Below are positions 17,776-26,038 of a stretch of DNA of 64,000 nucleotides, in pieces. The translations under genes and the position numbers were made by a program. Location: assembly GCF_013393905.1 (NCBI RefSeq), contig NZ_CP040272.1:6010001-6074000 (forward strand), in the 5' to 3' direction. The DNA is from Nostoc sp. C052. Lineage in GTDB: Bacteria > Cyanobacteriota > Cyanobacteriia > Cyanobacteriales > Nostocaceae. The notes below the pieces were generated by a model that was not told the DNA's origin, ran no database searches, and saw nothing but the letters and a program-made list of their open reading frames with translations. The stretch's first letter is position 1. Each line of letters starts with the position of its first letter.

Positions 17776-18195
17776 TTAGGGTGAGGGAATATAATTTTGA
17801 GCCACTTTCCAATAGCGTGAGAACCGTTTCAGGTCAATATAGCCGTCATAGTCAAAAAATGGTTCTACCTCTAGCACTTCTACTGCTATAGAAGGCTCCA
17901 TTTGATTACAGATATCATTAAACCGGGGACTGGGACTATTGGCTGTGACAACTAAATTCGCATCATGTTCTTGAGCAAAAGCTAAAATTTCTTGTGCCAC
18001 ATTGCCACGACGAATAACAACGGGCAACTCTAACAAACATTCGTAGATAAAAGCGATGCGTTTGAGACTCAATTGCCATTCTTCTATCAAAGCCTCGTCC
18101 CAAACCCAAATAGCTGGCGCATCGGGGTATTTTTGTAATGCGGGATTATTTGGACTAAGGCAGTCTCCATGTATCCAAACAATTGATTTTGTCAT
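17776..18195 (-). CDS. Photolyase-like N-terminal alpha/beta domain as a separate small protein
   Basis: 139 residues that align by eye with the N-terminal antenna domain of DNA photolyases and cryptochromes: IVWIHGDCLSPNNPAL at the start (compare LVWFRxDLRLxDNPAL), APAIWVWDEALI (the second strand), RIAFIYECLLEL, VVIRRGNVAQEILAFAQEHD and the end of the Rossmann-like fold. There is no FAD domain in it. The FAD-binding domain is encoded by the next gene upstream on the same strand (18441-19289), so the two may act as subunits. The start ATG is inside a tandem 'atgacaa' repeat. The ribosome site is unclear. It could also be a free nucleotide- or chromophore-binding protein. Confidence 0.62.
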   Translation of the reverse strand: MTKSIVWIHGDCLSPNNPALQKYPDAPAIWVWDEALIEEWQLSLKRIAFIYECLLELPVVIRRGNVAQEILAFAQEHDANLVVTANSPSPRFNDICNQMEPSIAVEVLEVEPFFDYDGYIDLKRFSRYWKVAQNYIPSP

Positions 18196-18440
18196 TTGTC
18201 ATTTGTCATTTGTCATTTGTCATTTGTTATCAGAAAAATGGGTTTAAAACCCCGTGTTTCCAGCACGGCTTTAAAGTAAGGAGTAATGAGTAATGAATGG
18301 ATGAAAAATGGGTATTTACTCATTACTTATTACTTGTTACTCATTACTCCTTCTTAAGAGTGCGTTCACGGCGGTGAGGATGTCAATTGTCATTATTCTC
18401 TTCCTTGTCACCCTTGTCCTCCCCTACTCTCCCTGCTCCC
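18196..18440. repeat. Tandem 'atgacaa' repeats and an inverted repeat
   Basis: Bases about 18190-18232 hold four or more copies of a heptamer (tttgtca with its variants). Bases 18277-18352 form a long inverted repeat: AAGGAGTAATGAGTAATGA on the left and TCATTACTCATTACTCCTT-type sequence on the right, with an AT-rich loop. This separates the two photolyase-like genes and may form a hairpin in their shared transcript. Confidence 0.65.
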
Positions 18441-19289
18441 CTACTTCTTCTTTCCACGCTGCCAACTTTGGCTGTTAGCTTGTTTGCTAAATTCGCCTTT
18501 GGGAAAAAGTCGCTGTTCTAATTCTTCATAACTGCCTTCAAAATCACAATGACCAGAAAGCGGACATTTTTGGCAATAAACGCCTTTGGTGTAGCGTTCT
18601 AAATTCTCACGGTTGAAAAAATACGGTTTATGACTAAAAGTGCTAGCAACCCACTGCCATGACATATTATTACTAGCAGGATCTCCATCTAAAAGGTGTT
18701 CAAGAAACCACTTGGCTCCTGTTTGCCAACGAATACGCCGCCAATGGACAATGTAAGCTGCTAGCCACATTCGTGCGTGATTATGTAGATAGCCAGTTTC
18801 TCTCAAATCACGGCTAAAGCTGTCGATGCAAACTCTGCCACTGGTTCCTTCTCTGATATCTTGCGGTAATTCGGGTGCATATTCGCCCACAGTGTAACCA
18901 GTTTTATACTCTTCCTGGTCTTTCCAGATTTCATTCCCTAACTTTATATACAACCGTTGCCAGTAGTCGCGCCAACCTAACTCGTTAATTAGTTTCGTCG
19001 CATCATCTTGGTGTTGTACCGAGTTTTGGACATAATCTCGAATTTCTCGCAAACTCAAAACTCCATAACGAATATAAGGCGAAAGTCGCGTGACTGCACC
19101 TGTGAAGAAATTACGTGTTTGGGCGTAGCGAACTGGGTCAATTTTTTGCAGCGTTTTTTGTGCGGCTTTGTGTCCCCCGACTGTTTCGCTGATGTGTCCA
19201 TCGCGTTCTGCTGCACCTGGAAATTGTTCGCGCAGATAAGCTAATAAATCATCGCGGTTGGTAAATTCGCGTTGCATATCTTTAGTCAT
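18441..19289 (-). CDS. Photolyase/cryptochrome FAD-binding domain protein without the N-terminal domain
   Basis: 282 residues covering only the helical FAD-binding half of a photolyase: TRLSPYIRYGVLSLREI (about residues 67-83), NELGWRDYWQRLY (about 102-114), ETGYLHNHARMWLAAYIVHW (about 164-183) and DGDPASNNMSWQWVAST (about 201-217), the last two being the classic FAD- and DNA-contacting motifs. The usual alpha/beta antenna domain (about 130 residues) is missing; a candidate is the next gene downstream. The protein has exactly four cysteines, C154 and the cluster C239, C242, C248 (YCQKCPLSGHC), a spacing that invites comparison with iron-sulfur photolyases. Likely a DNA-repair or blue-light protein; class uncertain. 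Confidence 0.85.
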   Translation of the reverse strand: MTKDMQREFTNRDDLLAYLREQFPGAAERDGHISETVGGHKAAQKTLQKIDPVRYAQTRNFFTGAVTRLSPYIRYGVLSLREIRDYVQNSVQHQDDATKLINELGWRDYWQRLYIKLGNEIWKDQEEYKTGYTVGEYAPELPQDIREGTSGRVCIDSFSRDLRETGYLHNHARMWLAAYIVHWRRIRWQTGAKWFLEHLLDGDPASNNMSWQWVASTFSHKPYFFNRENLERYTKGVYCQKCPLSGHCDFEGSYEELEQRLFPKGEFSKQANSQSWQRGKKK

Positions 19290-19612
19290 GTGAACTTTGA
19301 AGGGTGGGAATAAATAAACAAAAAACCTATAAGTTAATTTATTATTGCGGATAAATATAAGCGATCGCTCTCAACCTTATGAGAGAATTTTTTCCCTGCT
19401 AAAGAACTCTGTAGCGATCGCCAACTTTTATATACATACTATATTTAGTATGTCAAGCAAACCTACGCTTTGAATTAGCAAATAGGCGAACTTGAACCAA
19501 AACCCATACGCAATCGGGGAATTATCAACAACTCTGATGAAATCTACCGAAAAGATGGAATAACATTTGGGTGTGCTTCAACAAATTGTATACAAGAGTT
19601 GAAAATGACGAT
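19290..19612. other. Divergent promoter region, photolyase and SulP genes
   Basis: AT-rich DNA with HIP1 sites (gcgatcgc near 19360 and 19413) between divergent genes. It must hold both promoters. I see no other gene. Confidence 0.5.
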
Positions 19613-21298
19613 ATGGCAACATCTGATATCCTCAAAGAACCTCTACTTTTGCGTCTGAGTCGCTTGTTTGGTGGACTGCGTGGCGATTTGACGGGAGGAC
19701 TAACAGCAGCAGTGGTAGCATTGCCTTTAGCTTTAGCCTTTGCGGTAGCCAGTGGTGTGGAACCAAAAGCGGGACTTTACACCGCGATTGTGGCGGGAAT
19801 TGTCGCCGCAATTTTTGGTGGTTCGTCAGTACAGATTACAGGGCCAACAGGTGCAATGGCTGTGGTATTGGTGGGAATTGTCGCCAAGTACGGCCTTGAG
19901 AAAGTTTGGATTGCTGGGGTAATGGCTGGAATTATCCAGATTGCCTTGGGGGTTGCCAAACTTGGACAGTTAGTAAAGTTTATTCCCTATCCGGTGACGG
20001 CAGGTTTTACTAATGGTATTGCCGTGATTATTTTTTGTGGTCAGTTAAATAATTTCTTTGGTTTGAAATTACCACGTAGCGAACATTTTTTACCGGGACT
20101 GTGGCAAAGTTTAACTCATGTAGAAGCTTTAAACTGGGCGGCAGTTGCCTTGGCAGTAGTAGTAATTGCAACTAATGTTTTATGGCCGAGAATCAATACG
20201 ACAATACCAGGTTCTTTAGTGGGACTGGTGTTAGCAACTGCGATCGCTTCTGCTTTCCATCTGAATGTACCAACAATTGGCACGATTCCTCAATCTTTAC
20301 CGATGCCTCAAGGTATTCCCCACTGGAATGATTTTAGTGTGATTCGAGAACTAATTAACCCGGCTTTGGCTTTAGCTGCACTGGGAAGTATTGAATCTTT
20401 GTTATCGGCGGTAGTGGCTGATGGGATGACAGTCAGCGAGAAACATAATAGCGATCGCGAATTAATTGGTCAAGGTTTGGCTAATATGATTGTGCCATTT
20501 TTTGGTGGCATTCCCGCCACAGGTGCGATCGCTCGGACTGCTGTGAATGTCCGTTCTGGCGGCAAAACCCGACTATCTGGGGTAATTCATGGACTTGCTT
20601 TAGCCATCATCGTTTTAACTTTAGCACCCCTAGCAGCACAGATTCCTTTAGCTGCACTTGCTGGGATTCTCATGGTGGTTAGCCTGCGAATGATTGAGTG
20701 GGAAGCCATTGGTTTATTAATGCGTGCTACCTACTCCGACTTTGCTGTAATGATTCTCACTTGGCTAGTGACAATTTTGTTTGACTTAGTTCTTGCTGTC
20801 GAAGTGGGATTGATTGCAGCCGGAGCCTTGTTCATTAAACGGATGAGCGATTTAAGCCTAGTTAAAATACCTGAAACCGAAGTATTTCCCCCTGGTACTC
20901 CTTTGGAATTAGGTAAAGAAATCGCCGTTTATCGGGTAGATGGCCCCGTATTTTTTGGTGCTGCTGAACGGTTTGCTACTTTCCTCCGCGATGAACCGGA
21001 AGTGAAATATTTAATTCTGAGGTTGCGGTTTGTGCCAAATATGGACACAACTGGGTTAGTAGCTTTAGAGGATATTTATCACGACTTGGAACGGCACAAT
21101 TGCCGCTTAATTCTCACAGGTTTACAACCCGAAGTCCAACAACTACTAGAACGTACAGGATTGTTAAATACAATTGGGTTATCAAATTGTTTTGAAACAA
21201 CCACTGAGGCTATTTGCTCTATCTCTCCTCAGATTGCATGTTCTCAACCGATAGCAGCTGATTTGAAAACAAAAGAATTGATGGAATTAATTGACTAA
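19613..21298 (+). CDS. SulP-family anion transporter with C-terminal STAS domain
   Basis: 561 residues from the ATG at 19613; a GTG 14 codons upstream is also in frame. The membrane domain begins RGDLTGGLTAAVVALPLALA and contains the SulP hallmark ITGPTGAMAVVLVG and the region SVVADG-MTVSEKHNSDRELIGQGLANM with its conserved glycines. About 11-12 membrane helices can be counted. A STAS domain follows from about residue 433 (IAVYRVDGPVFFGAAERFAT, then VPNMDTTGLVALEDIYHDLE, where T stands at the usual serine site). SulP proteins carry sulfate, bicarbonate or other anions. It differs clearly from the BicA bicarbonate transporter I remember, so the substrate is left open. Confidence 0.92.
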   Translation: MATSDILKEPLLLRLSRLFGGLRGDLTGGLTAAVVALPLALAFAVASGVEPKAGLYTAIVAGIVAAIFGGSSVQITGPTGAMAVVLVGIVAKYGLEKVWIAGVMAGIIQIALGVAKLGQLVKFIPYPVTAGFTNGIAVIIFCGQLNNFFGLKLPRSEHFLPGLWQSLTHVEALNWAAVALAVVVIATNVLWPRINTTIPGSLVGLVLATAIASAFHLNVPTIGTIPQSLPMPQGIPHWNDFSVIRELINPALALAALGSIESLLSAVVADGMTVSEKHNSDRELIGQGLANMIVPFFGGIPATGAIARTAVNVRSGGKTRLSGVIHGLALAIIVLTLAPLAAQIPLAALAGILMVVSLRMIEWEAIGLLMRATYSDFAVMILTWLVTILFDLVLAVEVGLIAAGALFIKRMSDLSLVKIPETEVFPPGTPLELGKEIAVYRVDGPVFFGAAERFATFLRDEPEVKYLILRLRFVPNMDTTGLVALEDIYHDLERHNCRLILTGLQPEVQQLLERTGLLNTIGLSNCFETTTEAICSISPQIACSQPIAADLKTKELMELID

Positions 21299-21609
21299 CA
21301 ATATTTTGCCATTAAGAGGATGTTTGAAAAGTCACCAAATATCCCAGAAAGCCCTCTGGGAAGAAGCTTTGATGTTACCAAAAATACTTTTTAAATATCC
21401 TCTCTATTTCTCCTCTCTCTGTGTTCTCTGCGTCTCTGTGGTAGCCTGCGGCAAACACCTTTGTGTCTACATTTATTACGAATTACAAATTAATTAAAGG
21501 CCGATTCAGCTATGAATACAGGCTTTTGATGTTTGTTATTCAATTTGTACAATCGTAAGGGCACAGGATTGCTCATTGGTGTCAACTTAACGCGAAAGCG
21601 CTTGTCCGC
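21299..21609. other. Gap after the SulP gene
   Basis: Contains a pyrimidine-rich stretch (ctctctgtgttctctgcgtctctgtgg, near 21413-21440) typical of Nostoc intergenic repeats, and no convincing gene. It leads into the four-hairpin repeat at 21610. Confidence 0.45.
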
Positions 21610-21728
21610 CGGGAATTGAAATTCCCGTCTCATAGATAAAGTCATCTGAAGATGACTAAATATCGCCAAAAATCTCCAGTCTACTTCAGTAGACTTTAGC
21701 CTATTAGCCCGGAAATTTATTTCCGGGC
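21610..21728. repeat. Array of four perfect short hairpins
   Basis: Four palindromes follow one another: CGGGAATT-GA-AATTCCCG (21610-21627), AGTCATCT-GA-AGATGACT (21640-21657), AGTCTACT-TC-AGTAGACT (21678-21695) and GCCCGGAAA-TTTA-TTTCCGGGC (21707-21728). Stems are 8-9 bp and perfect, loops 2-4 bases. The first and last share the sequence idea cgggaa/ttcccg. It lies between convergent genes (SulP on plus, pentapeptide protein on minus). Confidence 0.8.
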
Positions 21729-21762
21729 GGGCATGGAACCCAACAGTTAAGCTATGTGATAA

Positions 21763-22446
21763 TTACTGAATAGCGAATCCTTCTGGTCTGATTGCATCTT
21801 GCAAATCAACGCCCATCAGGTTAGCTCCTTGGATGTTTGCATTAGTGAGATTTGTATTTTCCAAGTCTGCGTTTTGTAAGTTAGCGGTTTGCAGATTTGC
21901 TCCCAGGAGGTTGGCTTTTTCTAGGTCTGCATCAAATAGGTTTGCTCCTACCAGGTTTGCTCCCCAAAGGTTTACCTTGCCTAAATCTGCTCCTTGAAAG
22001 TTAGCTCCTTGTAAGTTTGTTTGCTGCAAGTTAGCCCTTTCTAAGTCTGCATTTTGCAAGTTTGCACCTTCTAAGTTTGCTGCTTGCAGGTTTGCATCCT
22101 TTAACATTGCGCCAGTCAGGTTACAGCCAACACATTCATTGGTTTGTAATAAATGTCTAACGTTTGCTGCTACAGAGACTATTGGGGGTATAACTGGAGA
22201 TATTACTGGTGCTGTCAGAGGCTCCATTGGGGGTACAACTGGAGATATTACTGGGGCGGTTACAGACTCCATTGGCAATTCAACTGGAGCTAGTTCAGAT
22301 TCCGCAGATATGGATGGTGTTAGTGTTTGCGCTCTAGCGCTGGGCTGGATAAGCAGAGTAAATCCGGCTACAACTACCAGAAACACTGCTTTTACGAGCC
22401 ACTGAGTTAATTTTTTAGAGTTTGATTGATTCATTAGTTCCTTCAT
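21763..22446 (-). CDS. Secreted pentapeptide-repeat protein
   Basis: 227 residues from the ATG at 22446, which has AGGAA 8 bases upstream; an upstream in-frame ATG at 22536 would add 30 basic residues and spoil the signal peptide. A signal sequence (WLVKAVFLVVVAGFTLLI, then QPSARAQ) is followed by a proline/valine-rich spacer with a duplicated unit (PLTAPVISPVIPPI-type), a CVGC pair and about 20 pentapeptide repeats of the form A(N/D)Lxx (ANLEGANLQNADLERANLQQ and onward), which fold into a right-handed beta-helix. The function of such proteins in the cyanobacterial lumen or periplasm is mostly unknown. Confidence 0.85.
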   Translation of the reverse strand: MKELMNQSNSKKLTQWLVKAVFLVVVAGFTLLIQPSARAQTLTPSISAESELAPVELPMESVTAPVISPVVPPMEPLTAPVISPVIPPIVSVAANVRHLLQTNECVGCNLTGAMLKDANLQAANLEGANLQNADLERANLQQTNLQGANFQGADLGKVNLWGANLVGANLFDADLEKANLLGANLQTANLQNADLENTNLTNANIQGANLMGVDLQDAIRPEGFAIQ

Positions 22447-22643
22447 AATCTGATTCCTATTGGTGGGCTTGCTTTTATAAGAGCCATTGATAATGTGCTT
22501 TATTCTCACTTTAGGTAACTTGATTGATAAGAGCAAATATTATTTTTATTCATATTGATAAATTCAAGTGATTAATAAATCTTTGTGGATGGGAAACGAT
22601 CGCTGATTTTTTGTTTACATCAGGAATTGCGATCGCTTCATAC

Positions 22644-23327
22644 TTAGTTCCCAAGCATTGCCAGACTAGGTAAAAGTCGATATGTTTCACTTTTAATCAA
22701 GATGGAGAGTCCCAAGTAAATTAAGACAAAGGGGAAGATTTTTCGACCATAGCGAGTTAAAACGGGAGCCATGAGAGGATTACGAGTCAGGTTGTAAGAG
22801 AGAAAACACCATACCCCAACAGTGAAATAGCAAACACACAGAATTACGCCCAAACTTGGAAGATTGCTACTGGCAAACAACGGTACATAAATTCCAATGT
22901 TGTTTCCTCCATTGGCAATGGTGACACTGGAAACGCGGTAGGTTTGCGGATCGCGGATGGTTGCTAATAGTGATTTCTTCTGGCGTCCAGATTTTGCAGG
23001 AGAGGTTAAATCAACTGATACCGCTTGTACTGTCTCTCCCTCTTCTTCTCGATTGATGAGATTACTGATACCGATAGCTACGGGAAGCAAACCTAGCAAA
23101 CCAACCCAGGTAGTGGGAATCATCAGACCGCCGAAGAAACCAGGCAGACTAGCAAACACTAATGCAGTGAATCCCAGAAATTCACCGATAATTATGTGCT
23201 TAGGCCGAAAGCTGCGATTGACTTTTCCGAAGAAAGCCGTCAAATATAAATTATCATCAAAGGTGGTTGCAAAAGCTACGGAGATCCCAATAATTAACGT
23301 ACTAATTAGCCAACTCATAATTCTCAC
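22644..23327 (-). CDS. CadD-type cadmium resistance transporter family protein
   Basis: 227 residues with five or six membrane helices. The family marks are FATTFDDNLYLTAFFGKV near the start, where acidic residues sit in the first helix, and VSSVTIANGGNNIGIYVPLF near residue 140, the N-G-G-(D/N)-N-I-x-x-Y-x-P signature of CadD. The linker between the halves is polar (NREEEGETVQAVSVDLTSPA). Known CadD members export or sequester cadmium and other divalent metals; in Nostoc the substrate is not established. No metal regulator is adjacent. The annotated start could also be the internal ATG four codons in (MSWLIS). Confidence 0.85.
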   Translation of the reverse strand: MRIMSWLISTLIIGISVAFATTFDDNLYLTAFFGKVNRSFRPKHIIIGEFLGFTALVFASLPGFFGGLMIPTTWVGLLGLLPVAIGISNLINREEEGETVQAVSVDLTSPAKSGRQKKSLLATIRDPQTYRVSSVTIANGGNNIGIYVPLFASSNLPSLGVILCVCYFTVGVWCFLSYNLTRNPLMAPVLTRYGRKIFPFVLIYLGLSILIKSETYRLLPSLAMLGN

Positions 23328-23989
23328 TCACAGTAATTCAATGCTGTTTGTCTTAGTCCTTCTCTGCTTCTGCCAATAAGAGCAGTTAGGGAAATTTTGT
23401 GGCTGTTTTACCTAACGACAACTGATCTATATTCGTTGTTAATCAGCCAATTACCCAATTTTTAGAGGCAATCGCCTGCAATCAAATTGGTACTTTTTTC
23501 TCAGCAAGGTACCTTGGGAGCTCATGGAGTCAATATTATGACTTTCAAGGAAATAAGGTCAAATACTCTTGTTTTTTAAAATGATAAATAAAAGTGATTG
23601 ACAAATGTACTGTAAGTGACAAAAACACTTCCTGCTAAACTGCATAGGAAAAGTAGCAGTTCGTCATACCGAATACTGAGTTAATATCTGAGAAGTTTAG
23701 GCGCGTAGTTTACCGCCGTAGACATCGCTCCCAATACGGTTCGGTTAAAGGGGAAAGGGGAATAAAAAACCTTTAACCCTTAGCCTTTTCCCTTTTCCCA
23801 AAACCTTATTCTGAGTTCAAAATGCTTATCCGAACCGTATTGCGATCGCTCCTATAGAAGAGAAACCCGATCAAATGCTAAAGGCTGAGATATTCTTGGC
23901 AACTAGCATTTAACATCGGTTAAGATGACTAATTGCCCTCTGACTTCAGTTTTGAGATGTTCAGTAATGTTGGATTTTAACTTGTAATT
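23328..23989. other. Gap with MITE-like element, no gene
   Basis: 662 bases upstream of the cyclic-nucleotide-binding gene. The left part is plain AT-rich sequence. The right part holds the inverted-repeat element at 23732-23842, preceded by the dispersed motif gccgtagacatcgct (about 23714-23728), which also occurs near 43635. Confidence 0.55.
23732..23842. mobile_element. MITE-like element with 13-bp perfect terminal inverted repeats
   Basis: CAATACGGTTCGG (23732-23744) and CCGAACCGTATTG (23830-23842) are exact inverted copies. Inside, a purine block (ttaaaggggaaagggg) pairs with a pyrimidine block (cctttaaccc, ccttttccc), so the whole 111 bases can fold as one hairpin. Related elements are at 31319-31444 and, expanded, at 12556-12700. 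It has no coding capacity. Confidence 0.7.
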
Positions 23990-24457
23990 ATGCTAACCAG
24001 TGTTGACCGTTTATTATTTGTCCGGCGAGTCCCGATTTTTAAGGAATTGCGGGATGATTTTATTGTGCGGCTCACTTCAGTGATGAACGAATTGTCATTT
24101 CCAGCTAATTACACCATCTTTCGACAGGGAGAAGAAGGGCGATCGCTCTATATTGTGGTGTCAGGTCGAGTTAAAGTTCACATTGGAAACAAACAACTTG
24201 CAGAAGTGGAACAGGGAAAATACTTTGGTGAGATGGCAGTATTTGATACTCAACCTCGATCCGCCACTGCCACGACTTTAGAACCTTGTGAATTTTTAGA
24301 ACTGACACAAGAGCAACTTTATGATGCGATCGAAGAAACTCCCGAAATCGCGGTGAATATCATTCGTGAGTTATCCCGTCTGATTCGCAGATTGAATGAC
24401 GACATGAGTGTAACGAATCCCCCGCGAACAAATCCGGGGGTTTTTAGCAGAGAGTAA
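23990..24457 (+). CDS. Stand-alone cyclic-nucleotide-binding domain protein
   Basis: 155 residues, nearly all one cNMP-binding (CRP/PKA-type) domain: FRQGEEGRSLYIVVSGRVKVHIG (strands 2-4), then VEQGKYFGEMAVFDTQPRSATATTLEPCEFLEL, which is the phosphate-binding cassette (GEMAVFDTQPRSATA, close to the consensus G-E-x-A-L-x-x-x-x-R-x-A). The C-terminal helix (ETPEIAVNIIRELSRLIRRL) is present but there is no DNA-binding HTH. It may act as a cNMP-controlled partner of another protein. The last 13 codons overlap a terminator-like hairpin (see that entry). Confidence 0.85.
   Translation: MLTSVDRLLFVRRVPIFKELRDDFIVRLTSVMNELSFPANYTIFRQGEEGRSLYIVVSGRVKVHIGNKQLAEVEQGKYFGEMAVFDTQPRSATATTLEPCEFLELTQEQLYDAIEETPEIAVNIIRELSRLIRRLNDDMSVTNPPRTNPGVFSRE
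24419..24445 (+). terminator. Terminator-like hairpin overlapping the end of the cNMP-binding gene
   Basis: CCCCCG (24419-24424) pairs with CGGGGG (24435-24440), loop of ten bases, followed by TTTTT (24441-24445). It looks like an intrinsic terminator, yet it lies inside the reading frame, ten bases before the TAA at 24455-24457. Confidence 0.65.
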
Positions 24458-24499
24458 AATCGGCACTCATTTCCGAACCCTTGAAGAAGAATTCAGAAG

Positions 24500-26038
24500 T
24501 CAGAATTCAGACGCGACTCGGAAATACTCGCTACTGCTGCCGCTATCCACCAGCTGCACAGAATTCATTTTGAATTCTGGCTCCTGACTCCTGAATTCTG
24601 TTTCGATAATTTCAGCTTTCAAAGATGCTACTTTCAGACATTCTTTAAGAAACTGCTGGGGAATCTCTACACTTTCTCCCCAATGCAGATGCACATAAGA
24701 AGCATGAACATTTGCAGGCAAACCCCATCCCTCGTATCCCATATTTTCGTCACAATCGTAGCGAGAAGTTGCAAATAGAGGTTGAGTGGAAGTTGAGGTT
24801 AAATGGGAACGATGAAACTCATGTCCGTAGATAGTTGTACCTGTATTCACTAACAGATTATCTTGCAAAGCTACTGCCCGACGATACCCCAAAGTTAAAC
24901 GCCCACCCATCACAGCAGATGTCGGTAAAACTCCCGCCATTGACCAAGATTTACCCTCAAAATCGGTAATTTGCTCACACAAATACATCAATCCGCCGCA
25001 TTCGGCAATTGTGGGCATTCCTTTAAGTATTGCTGTTTTTACTGCATCACGAGCGCTGGTATTTTCTGCTAGTTGCTGGGCAAAAACTTCCGGGAAACCA
25101 CCGCCAAAATACATTCCCTGGATATCTTTTGGGATGTCAGCATCTTCTAAAGGACTCCAGAAAACCAGTTCTGCGCCAAGCTGTTGCAGCAAATCGAGAT
25201 TGTCTTGGTAGTAAAAATTAAAAGCGCGATCGCGGGCTACTGCAATTTTAACTGGGGATAAGGGAGATAAGGGAGATGAGGGATGTGAGGGGAGAGGTTT
25301 TGATTTTAATAAAGGTAATAAGCGTTGCCAGTCAAAGCAAGTATCTCCTAAATCGGCGAGGCGATCGATTAAAGCATTGAGTTCGGGGAGTTCGGCGGTG
25401 GGTACTAAACCCAAATGGCGATCGGGAATTGTGATGTTATCTTGACGCCGCAGGACGCCGAGAATGGGTATTTGTAAGGATTCTAAGGAATCTTTGAGGA
25501 GAAAGAGATGGCGATCGCTCCCGACGCGATTTAACACTACCCCAGCTATTTTAATTCGGGGATCAAAAGATCGATAGCCGTGAGCGATCGCAGCCACAGA
25601 ACCAGATAAACGACTACAATCAATCACCAACACCACAGGCAAATCTAAAAGCCGTGCAATATGTGCAGTACTCGCAAAGTCTGTAATTTGTCCTTTGTCA
25701 TTTGTCATTTGTCCTTTGTTTTTTACAAATGACAAATGACTAGTGACCAATGACGAAACTCCATCAAATAATCCCATCACCCCTTCCACGAGGGCATATT
25801 CACTCAGTTGACTATGACGGGCAAAACATTGCTGAATGTAGGCTTCGGAAGTCAGCACAGGGTCTAAATTGCGACAAGCTCGACCAGTTACGTGTTGATG
25901 AAACATCGGATCAATGTAGTCTGGGCCTACCTTGAAAGATTGCACCAAGCGATCGCGACGGCGTAAAGATGCTAAAAGGGTGAGCGTGACTGTTGTCTTA
26001 CCCACCCCACTACGTTCCCCAGCAATGACTAAAGCCAT
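24500..26038 (-). CDS. cobB: Cobyrinate a,c-diamide synthase CobB/CbiA type
   Basis: 512 residues. The N-terminal ATPase domain opens with the P-loop ERSGVGKTTVTLTLLASL (about residues 7-24) and the C-terminal class I glutamine amidotransferase-like domain has the nucleophile site TIAECGGLMYLCEQ (Cys about 344) and its histidine in YGHEFHRSHL (about 405). It amidates the a and c side chains of cobyrinic acid in cobalamin synthesis. Two parts look repeat-derived: an insert at about residues 97-119 (HLSFVKNKGQMTNDKGQITD), encoded by tandem 'tttgtca' and 'tttgtcc' heptamers, and the last 30 or so residues (IIETEFRSQEPEFKMNSVQL onward), encoded by 'gaattcag' repeats. The stop lies 42 bases from the convergent gene. 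Confidence 0.92.
   Translation of the reverse strand: MALVIAGERSGVGKTTVTLTLLASLRRRDRLVQSFKVGPDYIDPMFHQHVTGRACRNLDPVLTSEAYIQQCFARHSQLSEYALVEGVMGLFDGVSSLVTSHLSFVKNKGQMTNDKGQITDFASTAHIARLLDLPVVLVIDCSRLSGSVAAIAHGYRSFDPRIKIAGVVLNRVGSDRHLFLLKDSLESLQIPILGVLRRQDNITIPDRHLGLVPTAELPELNALIDRLADLGDTCFDWQRLLPLLKSKPLPSHPSSPLSPLSPVKIAVARDRAFNFYYQDNLDLLQQLGAELVFWSPLEDADIPKDIQGMYFGGGFPEVFAQQLAENTSARDAVKTAILKGMPTIAECGGLMYLCEQITDFEGKSWSMAGVLPTSAVMGGRLTLGYRRAVALQDNLLVNTGTTIYGHEFHRSHLTSTSTQPLFATSRYDCDENMGYEGWGLPANVHASYVHLHWGESVEIPQQFLKECLKVASLKAEIIETEFRSQEPEFKMNSVQLVDSGSSSEYFRVASEF

Noticed and set aside
19613..21298. Naming the SulP transporter bicA
   Set aside because: The sequence differs from the BicA I remember in the substrate-binding helices. 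SulP carriers move several anions, so no symbol is given.
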